64,000 bases of DNA, taken from assembly GCA_016508695.1 (NCBI GenBank), contig VNKQ01000003.1, positions 868,001 through 932,000 on the forward strand, written 5' to 3'. A model generated the notes under the pieces. That model had not been told where the DNA came from and ran no database searches. It was given only the letters and a program-made list of their open reading frames with translations. Of the stretch, positions 45,112 to 57,536 are shown one piece after another. The position numbers and the translations under genes are program-made. Numbering within the stretch: position 1 is the stretch's first letter; every line of letters begins with the position of its first letter. This DNA comes from Hyphodiscus hymeniophilus (Eukaryota; Ascomycota; Leotiomycetes; Helotiales; Hyphodiscaceae).

Positions 45112-48100
45112 CTACGTCCCAAGCAAAGAAAGCCTTTCGAAAGCCGCTACATGAGGCGGTTCCTTGCGTTTTCCAGCTGCATCAATACTCTCCTGCAGAA
45201 CCGCATCTCCACCAAGTGGTCTATAAACCTCTCCTTCAGCGGCTTGCTCCGTCTGCGCGATCTCTTTGGCCCCAAAGACTTCAGGGACACAGGCCTGACA
45301 CAATCCAATCACCTCAGCTAAGCTGCCTTGAATAGCTCTAGCTCGTTCCCACATACTCCTCCGAACCAATCCTACCACCAATCTCCCAACTTCCTCTCTC
45401 ACAGACTCCACCCTCTCAACCAGACGTCCTACACTAGCAACAAGATATTCCTCTTCATAAACACTACCCTTCTTACCCCTAGCTCTCTTTCTTTCCTCCC
45501 TTTTCCGATTCTTAGACGTCGCACGACTTACGCCCGTCCCCGCCGTGCCTTGACTGCCCTTCCCTGTATATCTCGTGAACAAACTGCCCTTCGTACTGAG
45601 TTTTGAGCTCGCCGCTACAGATATGTCGTCTGGGATATCACCGTCTCCACCGCGCTCTCCTTCATAGAAGGCCAAAGGGTCAGCCAAAGCTTTCGCTCTG
45701 AGTTCTCGAATACGTGGGACTTGAGCTAGAAGCTGCCCTTTGCATTCTGCGAGTAGCTCTGTTGACGATGCCAACGCTTCACCGAGTCCTGGATCGATTA
45801 CACTTTCTAAAATTTTCGGCTGATGCTTCAGCGCGACTAAATGCAGCGCGTCGGCAAAGAAATAGCCCTTGCAAAACGTCTTAGCAGCTCCTTCGATAGA
45901 GGATAGATAGTCGAGCTGGATTGTGGCAGCGGCGAAGTAGTCTTTGCTTTCAATTAATGCATCGTAAAGGGAGGTTGCGAGGTCGGTGAGTGCAGATCCT
46001 GATAGGGGCGGTGTTTGAGATAGTGCGGAGTAGAGGGTCTCTCGCCATTGAGAGGGTCCGGACGAGAGGTAGCAGGATGTTGCTTTTGTGTAATTTGCGA
46101 GTGACTCATATGCTAGTGCTGCTTCTTTGAATTGAGATTTTGATTCCAGATAACTGGCGTAGAGGGCTGTGAGGGTTTTATGTTGAACGGGTTTGTACCT
46201 GTACAATGACAGGGCCTGTTGGTAAAGGGTATGCTTTTGGATGTAAGCCTGTAGTTCTGTGAAAGCATCTAGGTCGTGAAGATGCGTCAAAGCTTTCGCA
46301 TTGCGGGAAAGGTAGTCATCGATCGTGAAGCGTCGGCGAAGTTCGGTCATGGATTGGAGACTCTGCATGAATGGGAGGTATTCTCGAGGGTCTTTTTGGG
46401 ATTGTTGAGCGACGAGTAAAGCGAGATCCAATCTGTAGAGCCCGAGTGCGTTTTCGTAAAGTCGGTTGACATCGGCAAGAAAACATATGTGCTCCACGGC
46501 TTTGTCGGCCATAGACTCATCTTCATTCATTAGCTGCGCGACGACAAGTAGGCCATCGTCTAGGGCAGGTGGTGATTTGCAGACGTTGGCCGTGATGATA
46601 TTCTGCAAGTTTGTGGATGTCCGAGTGGAGAGGATGGACAGGAAGGCATCGCAAATGAGGTTAATTTTGGAGGATTTTGCAAGAGACAGACTGTGTATGG
46701 GAGCCTCATTTGCAGTGTTCTTGATGGGAACATCTTTTGCTAAGTCTGGGACAACTCGAGTCTCCTTGTACATTGTCTGTGTGACATCCTCCTCTCTATC
46801 GTGGATAAGTATTGCGTCAATGATAGAGCAAACGCGGCAACTCACCTAAGTGAAGACAGAAACAAATCGATATAAGTGATCTTCTTAACCTGGTCAATGA
46901 AGAGAGCGACATTGGAGAGCAGTTGGTCGGGCGCATGGTCGTACAGTATGTTCATATCGACTCGTTGAGTCCTACAATTGCTGAAAGCCTTCTTATAATT
47001 CTTCTGCTCGATGAGAGCTCTAATACCCGCAACAACCATTGCTCGAGGGTAGATCGTTTCGAGATTACCTCGAGGCATTTGGAGGACAAGACTAGCGGAT
47101 GTCGGCATCGCGGTAACGAGTCGGGCTCCTCGCTCGATACTTCGACATCTCTCATCTATTTCAGGATCATCTGGAGGCACTTCAAGATCTACCTAAATCA
47201 GTGTCGCCGACGCAGGCTTGGAATAGGTCAACGAACCTTGAACGGTAGTAATGTGCACAAACTTGAGAAGGTGGCTGGTCGTCGTGAAGATTAGATGTGA
47301 AGGCGTGACTAGGAAGGAGGTACAATTCTTGATTAAGACTCTCGAGTTCGCATATAACTGGCCATTACTAGACATTCCAAAGGCAACATAATCATCTCCA
47401 TGTGGAACCATCTCGACCCAAGGTAGTTGAGTGGGAAATTTGCAGTGTGCGAAAGACTGGCCGCCGAAGACTAAATTATGCAAGTCTCCAGATACGTCTT
47501 GTACAAATGCTTTCGACGCGATACCATTACTGAAACTTGACAGAGTGGAGATAGTCAAACTGGGGCTGTCTGGAGAAAGCTTTTCTTCCATTCTGCCGGT
47601 ATCATCGTCGAAGCCGTAGCGTCTGACAACTGAGCCCTTCTCCGATTGCTGCAACACCAAGACTTCGTTGTTTTCTGAAAATGAGATCTGTTGACACGTC
47701 TGGGCGGACGTTTGGTCCTTTTCAAATGTGAATCTAGCAGTAAGTACTGGTCCTGAGCCCGAAGCGGCAACACCCTGCCATTCGAACATCGAAATGCCAA
47801 GCTGGTGCAATACAGCAATTAATGTGGCGTTCCAATTGATCGCAACATCGATAACATTTGTGTTTACTACAAATTCGTGGAGCGCCATTGGAGGTGGGAC
47901 ATTTGCTGTTTGGAGAGGAGTGACTTTGATCGTTTTACCATCTATCACGGCAACAACCCCATGGTCTTGAGGAGGGGTGGCTGATCCACGAGCTGTTGTG
48001 AAGACATAATCCATCGTATTGCTAGAATCTGTAGCTGAAGTTAGACGAGAAAAAATGCGTAGGGTCTAGACGCTCACCCGATCCTGTAGTCATGACACGC

Positions 48101-49229
48101 AATGCTTTCTCAGGATGCCAAAGCAAAGGAATTGACGGTAGCATTGACGAGCAATTTCTGATCTCTTGCTTGAGATACCAGTGATAATTACCCATAGTCC
48201 ATAATTGAGTGCAGTCAGACATGACAACAGCCAAAACCGTTGAATTGGAATTCCAGGAAAGGGTAATATGTTGTCCTGCAAGGTGCAGTTGCTCAGGAGT
48301 CAGTCGCAGGCTAAATTGGCCATGTCTCAAGCCATTACGCTCGAAGAATACGACGTCGACATGGTCTTCAAGGCGCTGAATCCCGGCAATAAGATTTCCG
48401 GCAGGTCTCCAACTGAGAGCTCCCTCTAGTCCATCAACAGGCTCACTAACGCTGTCAAGCACGCCTTCCCTGGAATAGATACGAATGAGTCTTCTGGAGC
48501 CTCCTTCAATAGTCGAAACAGCCAGAAATGCACCGTCTCCTCTCCAACTGATGCTTGTTCTCGAATCATCATTGGGACTGAGTATGCCTTCGTCGATCTT
48601 CTCAGGCATAGTTGGATCGCGTAAAGCTTTCGCTCCTTTGCCCTTAAACTGGGTCTCCTTTTTACCCCAACCAACAGAGACATGATTTGACGCCTTGAGA
48701 TCCTCGGAGGTCATTGTCACATCAGTAATCCCTTCAAAGCTGCGGCTCATGAAGACCATAGTGTTTGCTTTAGTTGTAATTGCAAGAATTTCTTCGTCGG
48801 GTGACCATTTTGCTGCAGTGATTCCGGCATCTACTGATCCCACAATCTCAATCCGATCTTCTCCAGCCAATGGCTCCTCTCTGACAACGACTATGTCGCC
48901 GCCTGCTAGAACAAGACATGCTATTTGGCTATCCGCGAAGTAATGCAGATTCAGAACCTCGTCACATGGCAAATCAGGATTAGGACACGGTGCATCCCAC
49001 GATGTAATAGTTGTATACTCTCTAGAATACAGTCAGTGGTTTGCTGTCTAGCGGAGATGGGATAATACTTCGAGGCTGGATTTATCCTCACCAGTTCTAT
49101 CAGAGCGTTTTCCTCGCTTGGTCCAAAAGAACAGAGAAAAGTCAAGTCATTCTCCCATGCTACTGCGGTAATTCTTCGTTGAGAATGAGAACTCCAATGC
49201 ACATATCGAATGTTCCTTAAATTCCGCAT
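45112..49229 (-). CDS. ELP1: Elongator complex subunit 1
   Basis: Elp1/Iki3 is the scaffold of Elongator, which modifies wobble uridines of tRNAs (cm5U, mcm5U) with Elp3. Exons 49229-49092, 49017-48078, 48034-47237, 47188-46846 and 46795-45112 give 1300 aa, the family size. The N-terminus (MRNLRNIRY) enters two WD40 propellers, with SWDAPCPNPDLPCDEVLNLH, GWGKKETQFKGKGAKALRDP and TSISWRGDGAFLAVSTI. The C-terminal TPR-like solenoid holds PRGNLETIYPRAMVVAGIRA and REEDVTQTMYKETRV. Near the C-terminus a basic patch (SKNRKREERKRARGKKGSVY) marks the tRNA-binding and dimer region. The end, FERLSLLGT, is typical. Confidence 0.95.
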
Positions 49230-49440
49230 CTTCAGAGTCCTTAGTGTGGTGATTCATTCGTCGATATCATCTTTGTTCGAATCGATATAATTTTTTTGCG
49301 AGCCGCGATTTCACAAGCCGACACAGGGATCCTCGCTTCCCCAGATTTCAAGATTCCCGCCGACTCAGGGCCCTCCAACCTCCCTTGCCATCTCTACCAA
49401 AAGACCTCGACAAACAAAAAATCTCCCGAATCACGCAGTC

Positions 49441-50595
49441 ATGGACATAGCATACAACCAACACTCTCCTCACGCTCGTCACACCAGCCGCTCATCCAGC
49501 AATCTCAATCACTTGACCCTCGCCCCACTGACCTCTCGCTTCCCCCTCATCGATACTGACCTCCCGCAAGAGCCCTCCCACCATGTATCCTACATTGAGG
49601 GACGTTCCGCTCCTACAACTCCCTCAATACTTGCACACTCGTCCCGCGTCTCACTGCGAAAGCCAAGCACAGCAAGCCTGCCTAAGAGCAAATCCAGCAC
49701 GCATCTCCTTCCCACCCGCCAACCTCGGTCCGGAGCTACAACGCCCCTAGGCACAAAACGAAAACACTTTGCAAAGGATAATTTGAATCTCGATACCTTG
49801 TCTGGAAAGGATAGGAATGATTCTGATTGGCTGCTGAGAGCTGGTGCTGCGATATCTTCATCGACGCGAGAGTCGAAAGGTCAAGCGTGGTTGGTCTCGA
49901 GAGCGAGTTCCACGAGCCTGACGGCTGAAAGGGATGAAGAGGAAGAGGAGCTGCAGAAGGAGTTGGCGCGAGAAAGAGAACAGACGAGTAGAAAGGGAAG
50001 CAGGAGGGGCAGTGCGGCTGGAGCTTTCGACGCTGATGACGAGTGCTCGCCGGTCACTACGAGAAGGAGCTTAAGTTTTGGACCTTCTACTGGGATTGCA
50101 AGCCGACCAATGAGTAGATTTGGGAGCAGAGCAAATAGTATGAGAGGCAGTAGGGCGCAATTACTTACGCCCATCTCCGCAGGAGGACAACAGGAAGGAT
50201 ATTTTGACCGGAGGGACTTTGCACAAGAGTTCATCACCGAGCCAGATTTTGTCGATACCGAGGATGATGGCGATGAGGGCGAGGATGAGGCGAAGAAAGA
50301 CGAAGCAGTGGTTAGAAAGCTTGCTCGGGCTAGTAATCTTGGACTTGGGGGATTAGTTGAGAGAATGCTTGGCTGGAGCTTGTTTGCTGTGGATGAGGAT
50401 GGAGAAGAAACGGAGGTAGAGATTACGGATGAGAAAGGAGAGGACTCGGAGATCTCCTCGAGAACTTCGAGGCTGAATCTCCGGGGAGTGGAAACCCCCA
50501 TCGAAGATAAAATGCCGCCTCTAAAGGACGACGAGACAGGAGGTTGGCAGGATGCAGCGTGGCTGTTGAGTGTTGCCACGAAGGTTTTGCTATGA
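49441..50595 (+). CDS. uncharacterised fungal protein, DUF3984-like
   Basis: A single exon encodes 384 aa. It is Ser/Arg-rich and disordered at first, then has GKDRNDSDWLLRAGAAISSS, then ESKGQAWLVSRASSTSL, an acidic helix, a Ser/Arg-rich stretch (TGIASRPMSRFGSRANSMRG) and a C-terminal ordered part (RASNLGLGGLVERMLGWSLF, GGWQDAAWLLSVATKVLL). This order of motifs matches what I remember of the fungal DUF3984 family, whose function is unknown. It has no membrane segment. It starts 211 bp from ELP1, in the opposite direction, so the two may share a promoter. Confidence 0.75.
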   Translation: MDIAYNQHSPHARHTSRSSSNLNHLTLAPLTSRFPLIDTDLPQEPSHHVSYIEGRSAPTTPSILAHSSRVSLRKPSTASLPKSKSSTHLLPTRQPRSGATTPLGTKRKHFAKDNLNLDTLSGKDRNDSDWLLRAGAAISSSTRESKGQAWLVSRASSTSLTAERDEEEEELQKELAREREQTSRKGSRRGSAAGAFDADDECSPVTTRRSLSFGPSTGIASRPMSRFGSRANSMRGSRAQLLTPISAGGQQEGYFDRRDFAQEFITEPDFVDTEDDGDEGEDEAKKDEAVVRKLARASNLGLGGLVERMLGWSLFAVDEDGEETEVEITDEKGEDSEISSRTSRLNLRGVETPIEDKMPPLKDDETGGWQDAAWLLSVATKVLL

Positions 50596-51267
50596 TGACA
50601 ATGACAGCACGTTTCTGACAATCCGAGTAATGAAAGTCACACAGATTCTCCTGACTCTTAATTCCATACGACTCCAGTGTCAGGTTCTGAATTTCGAATT
50701 TGACGAGAACAGTTTTTTAGGCTCTGCCGTATAATTACATGCTTCTTGTCCATCCCTTCAAGTTTATAATGTGTCTAGGCTTTCATCAAAGAGAATGCTC
50801 GTCTTCTTCCGTGAGGTAGTAGATAGGGCGGATTGTTGCTCCAGCTACAGTTGCAGGACTCGAGGTGAAACGCCTCTGACATGAACCTACAGACTGGCAA
50901 AGCATCCTTGGGAAAGAGAACTGCAGAAGTGACACTGTTGTTTTGATGGCAGTCAAGTTGCATTAGAATTGCTAGTGATCTGGGCAATAACGCATGGGCG
51001 ACCCTTCTCAGTACAACAACGGCATGGAACCAATATCATTTTGAAGGCTCTCCAAATGCAATGTGTGATCACCTGCAGACTATCTGGATTATCGGTGGCA
51101 GGAGCAAGCTGATCCGCGCCCACCAACTTTTTACCAAAGATAATCAATTGCCATAGGAGTCTGCAATTACATGTCTCTGCTTCTGTTGCACATCAATGTC
51201 ATTCCACATCCGTCGAGCCTCTTAGCAGACTAAGATGTGCTCCGTCATCTCAGTCGTTAAGTCAAAC
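50596..51267. other. intergenic between convergent genes
   Basis: I see no coding potential. It should contain the 3' ends of both flanking transcripts. Confidence 0.5.
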
Positions 51268-52892
51268 TCAAGCATCCGTCTTGACCTTCTTGCTCTTTTT
51301 TGGTTTCTTGACCTTAGCCTCCTTAGTCCCTTCCCCCTCGGCAACCTCAACTAGATCAGACTTGGATTCCTTGGGTTTCAATGCTTTCTTGGACTCAATG
51401 GTAGCGATTTCAGTCTCTGGCGCAGCAGTAGACCCGTCAGGAGCAGTCACATCCTGCACAGCCTTCGCCGCCTGTTTCTTATCTTTCTTACCCTTTTTCT
51501 TCAATTCCTTCTCAATAGGTGCAGCCTCAATTGCGGTGATCTCATCATCCTGATTGCTCAACGCCGGCTGAGCCTTCTGGGCAAGACCCTTGGAGGACTT
51601 AGGTTCGGGTGCATCGAACTCATAGTCCATCAACTCCTTCAACTTATCAGCCTTCTCCTTCCGTCTGGCTTGGACTCTGGCGCTCTGCTTGTCCCAAGCA
51701 TCTTCCGATTTTGGTTGCGCCAGCTCCCTACCTGCCATCTTGTTCCACGGGACCTTCTTGAAGCGCTTGTTGGCACCCTTCCACAAGCTTGCCGGAACCT
51801 GCTCGTTAGGAACAAGCTTGACTTTGAGGATGTGGTTGAACAGGAGATAGTTATCCATAGTCTTAGCAACTATTTCAGCTACAGCAGAAGATTCGAATTG
51901 GATCCATGCGACGTGTTTGCTGGACCCTGTTTGTCGGTTGCGAGACAGGCGGAGCTTGGTGATTGTGCCAAACTGCTTGAAATAGTCTCTCATCTCGTGT
52001 TCGTAGAAACCGTGAGGGATTCGACCAACATATATGACACCAGGACTATCATCCTTCTTGAAGTCCGTAGCGCGTTGAAGCTGCTTCTTGGATCGATTGC
52101 TTAAATCTGGGACCGTAGGAACCTTTTCGCCTTCCTTCAATCCATCTTCCTTTACGGCATCTTCCTCGTCTCCATCACTCTCAAAGCCTTTCAGTAAAGC
52201 TTCGGTTTGATCATCGATCTCGGAATCTTCATCCTCGCCCTCAGAACCTTCATTGGCGTCTTCGATGTCGCTAGGAAAATCACCCACATCTTGCTCCTTG
52301 GACTTCTTGGTTGGCTTCAGCTTTTTGGCAGCACTGCTGGCTCTTTTGGAAGTATCGTCATTGGTGTTCTTAGGAGGTTTTGCGTCCTTGCTGCTCGTAG
52401 GGGGCTTTGGCTTCGATGCCTTCTCGAGTGTTGGTTTCGGCGTCTTCGACTTCTTGACCGCAGCTGGAGCAGCTTCTTCAGTGGCTAAAAGAATCGTCAG
52501 TATTTAAGACACAATGAATTGAGTGCTTGATAAAATTGGAATCGCTCGGAAGCCATGAATAATTTGCAGGCCCATTAGTCTCGTATGTCGTGCGATCCGC
52601 CCGAGGTCTTTAATCAGTCACTCAATTTGATCTTTCAATTCTTGTAGAACTCTCACGTCAATCCGTATTTATGGGTGGCCATTGAACGAGTCTGATCTTG
52701 CCAAAAGAATGTGATTGGTACCTTTGCGCTTCTTCTCTGGTGCTACAGCAGCCTCCGCTGGGACTTTCTTGATCTTTTCAGCGCCGCTCTGTGGGACGGA
52801 AGCTACTCATAGAATTAGTGAGGGTGAGACACCCAATATGTAGATACCATAGACTTACCCTTGCGCTTCTTAGACTCTTCTTCTTTCGCCAT
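51268..52892 (-). CDS. NOP15: nucleolar RRM protein, NOP15/NIFK type
   Basis: Nop15 binds ITS2 in pre-60S particles. Exons 52892-52859, 52802-52722 and 52484-51268 give 443 aa; intron 2 is unusually long here (237 nt). A Lys/Ala/Pro-rich N-terminus and an acidic segment (DANEGSEGEDEDSEIDDQTE) precede a single RRM: GVIYVGRIPHGFYEHEMRDY (RNP2 VIYVGRI), FKQFGTITKLRLSRNRQTGS and KHVAWIQFESSAVAEIVAKT (RNP1 region). The post-RRM NIFK-type segment KRFKKVPWNKMAGRELAQPK follows, then a long Lys-rich tail. The RRM position and post-RRM motif make the assignment good. Confidence 0.9.
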
Positions 52893-54406
52893 TGTGAAAG
52901 ATATTATTGTGTCTTATGGAAAGGCTGGTATTAAACCGAGGAATCTTTGATGTTCGAAACTTTTTCTGCCACGCTTGCCGGGCGGTGAGGCAAGTTTCTC
53001 AAATATTTGGAAGGACTTTCCTTGCAACTTCGATCTTGAAGAAATCGAGACAAAATACACAAAGTGGAAAACCAGGCAAGACTTGGAGTCTACGGAAGTA
53101 CCATCTCTGTGGTGCAGAGAGCAGGTCCTTCAAAAATAATGGTTCTTGATCAGTATCCTCTGCGATAAACGGACGAATGTATCGTATGCAGCCAAGAGCG
53201 TCGTTCTATACCTCTGATTAAACGGCATATTTCCAAACAGTCAGTACAACTACCGAAGAGACTTGATTGCTGATGCTTTTGGCCTTGAGTAAACGACTCC
53301 TTTTCTTTGATATGCTTGTGTGTGATGTAAAACCCTGGAATTGGTAGTCGACTCGGTAATGGGTGTCATGAATCCATTTTCTCTTGTTGAGTTTCTTGTG
53401 GACTTAGTAAGGGTGAAGTGATGTTGGGATATAAGTTGTCGCCGGCTGGTACAATCACGAAGCGTTAGGAGGATATTGCTCTGGTAAGGAAACTGAGCTG
53501 GAGCAAGCAGGAGGCCAAGATGGGGTTCCGCGTTCCTTCGTATGGTGCGCAGCTGACCAAAAGCCCTTGGGTTGCTTGAGTCAGGCTCGGGTCAGGCTCT
53601 GCTCAGATTGAAGCAGCAGTTGATCACGCCAATTAGTCCCGAGTCTAGGATGGTTACCGAATGCATACCATGAAGCAATCATATACACACGTTCGCAGTG
53701 TACATCATGATGATGGCTTGGAGTGAAACGAAACGAAACGGCCACTGCACCTATAATTTGTACGAAAGGATGGGGTTCATCATGTAGTGCACCCGTCGCC
53801 ATGGAAAGAAGTCATAGGTGTGAATTCTGCACATGCTGTAGTTGCAAGTCAAACCAGTAGCATTATCCCTACAGTAGCCAGTTCTTCTGAATCAAGGGCC
53901 AAAAACAAATTTGAAGCGTTTCGTATATACGTTGGCGATATATATAGAAGTTTAGGTTGAAGGAAAACAACAGGAGTTTCTCTGTGACCATAAGGGTTCC
54001 GGATGGGCTTAGAGTTTGAAAGAGAAAAATCGACTCTCAAAGAGTGTTTCGATTGGTTTTCTAGATAAATAGAAGCACAAGAGGCTTAAGTTCGTCGAGA
54101 ATTACAAGAGAAATCAAAGGAGATATACCAACTAGCACGCTCACGTGACGATGAACACCTTTCAAGAACCTCGAATGATTTCTTAAAAAGGAGAGAATAG
54201 AACTGTAAATCGAAAACCATAACAGAATAAGAGAAGTTTGGAAGAGAAAAAAATAAATAGGCAAAAACTTCTGAGCGACTTTCCGCTTCGTTCGTGATTG
54301 CAGCCCTCGCTTGCAATTTGGCTCTCCAAACCGAACATAAGCGGCGACAATTCTACAACCACCATATCAACTCACCAGAGCTTGAAAACTTCTCCCTTGC
54401 GCAAAA
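52893..54406. other. 1.5-kb intergenic, nothing recognised
   Basis: This holds the NOP15 promoter on the left and the SMN leader on the right. A short GAAAC triplet repeat lies near 53726-53739. The frames present are short and on both strands. Confidence 0.5.
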
Positions 54407-55139
54407 ATGTCTCACGCAGAGATCTGGGATGATTCTGCACTCGTCAACTCCTGGAACGATGCCCTCGAAGAATATAAGGTAAAGTGTCGTTCGTCATACC
54501 GAGTCAAATACTGACAGTCAAATAGCAATACCACAGCATATCTGCGCGTGGTGAGAAAGTGGAGGATATTTTGAGGCACTCTGACAACCAAAGCAAAGAA
54601 CTGTCAGTTACAGATTCGCAAAATAGGTCAGAAGGCTGATAGGCTCTCCAGCAGCGGGGTGATGGATTATGAGGACGAAGGGGCCAACGACCTGCTGGGC
54701 GACGATCCGCATGCCAAGAAGAACTTGACCCAAGAAACGAGTGAGCACGCTCCGAAGTTGCATGTCGAAGAGTCCCATGTAAGCATTCCAGATCCAAAAT
54801 ACGGTCCACCAGATTAGGTTCCTTGGCATCAAACAGACCTATGCAACACACAGCTAAATCTAGTTTTCTCTAGTTGGAAGGAGAGCGACGAGTGGTCACG
54901 GATCAAGCAATTGGTACAACGTCAAAAGGACCTGAGCTTCCTCAACACCTTATCGGGCAAGGTGAGACTGGTCGCTTTGAGGGGTCCATGGGCTACATGA
55001 ACGCTAACTGTGCAAATCAGTTCATGATGAAGGCTTGAAGAACCTTCTCATGGCATGGTACTATGCCGGCTACTATACTGGGCTGAATGAAGGCAAGCAG
55101 CAGGGAGCAGCTGGAAAGCCCGAGCCGACAGAAAAGTAG
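54407..55139 (+). CDS. SMN1: survival motor neuron (SMN) homologue
   Basis: SMN assembles Sm rings on spliceosomal snRNAs with Gemin2. Exon 1 (54407-54478) encodes MSHAEIWDDSALVNSWNDAL then EEYK, the Gemin2-binding box. Exon 2 starts at 54526 (QYHSISARGEK). The acidic middle (GVMDYEDEGANDLLGDDPHA) lies in another frame, so an intron is needed; 54559-54607 (GTGGAG to CAG, 49 nt) works and gives 160 aa with later exons to 54778, 54874-54961 and 55021-55139. The C-terminus has the YG box LKNLLMAWYYAGYYTGLNEG. No Tudor domain is present, as in other fungal SMNs. A one-base error in exon 2 is the alternative. Confidence 0.85.
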
Positions 55140-56425
55140 CCTTGCCAAGCATGAGGCATGAGATGAGTGGTCAAGCATTTTGTGATTTGAACCGATCATC
55201 TGCGACAAATGGAGTTTGGACCATCCGGTAGTGTCGCCATCCCAATCAAAGAGCGAGCAAAGCTTGCCGTTTGAGAGGTCTCACGACATGGGATAGGGAT
55301 CTTTAGAATAAGGAGAAGCAAAGCGCCGGACGAGGACATTGACCGTTTCAAACTCATGTAGTAAGCCCTTCTACGCAGGCTTCGCGGGCATCCGCGCCAT
55401 AATTGTATATCTGGCATAAGTTGAATGTCAAGAGGCTGTATCGCGATTTCACAATGGAAAAAGACGGCAGTCGAGTGTCAATTTTATTGATTGGCGGCAA
55501 AATGGAATTCGAAGTGGCTGGTTGGAGGTGAAAGGAGTTGAAATCATTCGCAGCGGTTGGACCTCACGATCACTTCCATCGGCGTTTACCCCAAGCGTAA
55601 CTGGCGCCACGAAAACGCCCCTTTTCGTCCCAAACATCCAAACAATTTAAGAATCCGCAGACACCTTACACTTACGGGATGGCAGGTAAGGATTGGAGAC
55701 TCGAGAGCCACATTGTCTAACATCTTTCTTTACAATCCATCATGTCTCCGCCATCTCGAGACGTAGCGCTGTGACATCGCCCCATGTCGTCCGTGGGCCT
55801 GCAGTGCCCTGCATTCAGACGTGAGACGAATCTGGGACGAAGTCTAAAACGCTCCATGTCGAAGACATCGCCAACCGAGATGCATAGACCATATTGCGCA
55901 CCGTGCCGTCATACTGAATCTCTATTGCACCAGGATGCTGAACGGAATCCAGACCATCTGTGAGCTTCTTGCGCCGGAACGGTCAATCCAATTGCCCCCC
56001 AAATCAACAATGCCGTTTGAAGTGCCTCAGCACCGGGCGAGGAGGTGTCCGAATATATCGTACGTTCTTGTTTCGCGCCAGGGTCTTTGCGGTATGTTCC
56101 AAGAGGGATTGACGGCAAGGGCCATGCGACCCAATTTCATGCTTGGCTTTAATATGTGCAGCCCCCCCAAGACCGACTTATTCTTGCATCTCTTCCTCTG
56201 CGTCTGTTTGCTGTTTGACACGTTCATTTGCTTCTTCACTTTATTTCATCAGCTATTCATCTTCACGAGCAGGCCCTCGCCATCTGGCTACTACGCAAAC
56301 TTCAGATTTACGATCATTACCTACGAGCCAAGACAACTTTGATAGTTTAGCTATACCGCAGTGCGGCTTTCATCTCGCCATTCCTCGATATCAATACATA
56401 TTCCGAATACTCTAATATACTCAAC
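55140..56425. other. 1.3-kb intergenic, nothing recognised
   Basis: Frames of 60-135 residues occur on both strands without motif support; the longest (55935-56342, plus) overlaps the likely leader of the next gene. Confidence 0.5.
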
Positions 56426-57536
56426 ATGAGATTCTCCGCCGTCACAGCACTTTGTGCCGCGCCATTGGCGTTGGCTGGTACCCTTCAGGCAGATCTGGTT
56501 GCACGAGGAGCAGTTGAACTTGAGGCTCGCGTAGCAGGTCAGGAAATGTCGGGAGACAAGTCCAGCAGCAAGGGCAGCCAAGACTTCAGCTCGAGCTCGA
56601 GCTCAAACAATATTCTGATCGAGCAAAGCACAACTGTCAACGAAGTCGTCATCATCTGGGTCAACCAAGGAGGTGGAGCAGCCACATCGACAGTGACAGA
56701 TACAGTGACAGTCACCGCTGGAGGAGCAGCTGCAGCAACACACAGCGTAAGCCAACATGAGATGATCTAGCCCCGAAAGTGATATACTAACTTCTTGCAA
56801 AGGTTACCGTTGGTGGCGCAGCTGGACTCGTCTACACACCAGACACTATCGAAGCAGCAGTGGGCGACATGGTCATTTTCACATTCGAGTCGCAAAACCA
56901 CACCGCCACCCAATCTGCATTCACTACCCCTTGTGAAAAGCTGACGGGAGGTATGGATTCCGGCTTCATGGCCAACACCAACAACACTGTCTCCCCAGCA
57001 CCCCAAATGGCCATGCAAGTGACTGTCGCAACCCCAATCTGTTAGTCTCCCCGTCCAACTCCATGTAGCTTCATCTAATGTCAAACAGGGTTTTATTGCA
57101 GACAAAAGGGTCACTGCGGAAAGGGAATGACTTTCTCCATCAACCCTACTGCCAACAAGACCCAAGCCATGTTCCAACAGATGGCCATTGCCCAAAATGG
57201 TACCGGAACTGCAGCTCCCATTACTGGTGGAAGCACGTCATCAGTTGCCGTCGCTGCTGCTCCCCCTCCCGCAGCTACAGCTGCAGTCGCAGCTACCAGC
57301 GTTGCTGTTGCCGCGGCCGCAGGATCAACCGGCCTGACCCAAGGAAGTGGAACTATGAACAGTGCTGGCTCTTGTGACTGCTCATGTCTCTGTGGAGTCG
57401 CTGCTTTCCCCAACGCTGCTATTCAAGGAATTGGCGCATACGGTGGCATGTCTGGTTAGCAATCCCACCTTTCTACCCTTGCATCACTCATTAACAAGAG
57501 ACAGGAGCTATGCCAATGTCGGCTGTCGAGGCGTAA
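56426..57536 (+). CDS. secreted cupredoxin-like extracellular serine-rich protein
   Basis: Exons 56426-56746, 56803-57040, 57089-57454 and 57505-57536 give 318 aa. A signal peptide (MRFSAVTALCAAPLALA) is followed by a low-complexity Ser/Thr/Gly/Ala region. The cupredoxin-like domain starts VTVGGAAGLVYTPDTIEAAV. The likely type 1 copper ligands are His in FESQNHTATQS, then Cys, His and Met in WFYCRQKGHCGKGM. A Pro/Ala-rich linker and a Cys-rich end (SCDCSCLCG) follow. There is no clear GPI tail. Related proteins are common in filamentous fungi and often show expression during growth on plant material; the role here is not known. Confidence 0.85.

Noticed and set aside
49881..50621. 246-residue Ser-rich antisense frame
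   Set aside because: It is the complement of Ser/Arg/Glu-rich coding sequence of the DUF3984-like gene and has no independent features.
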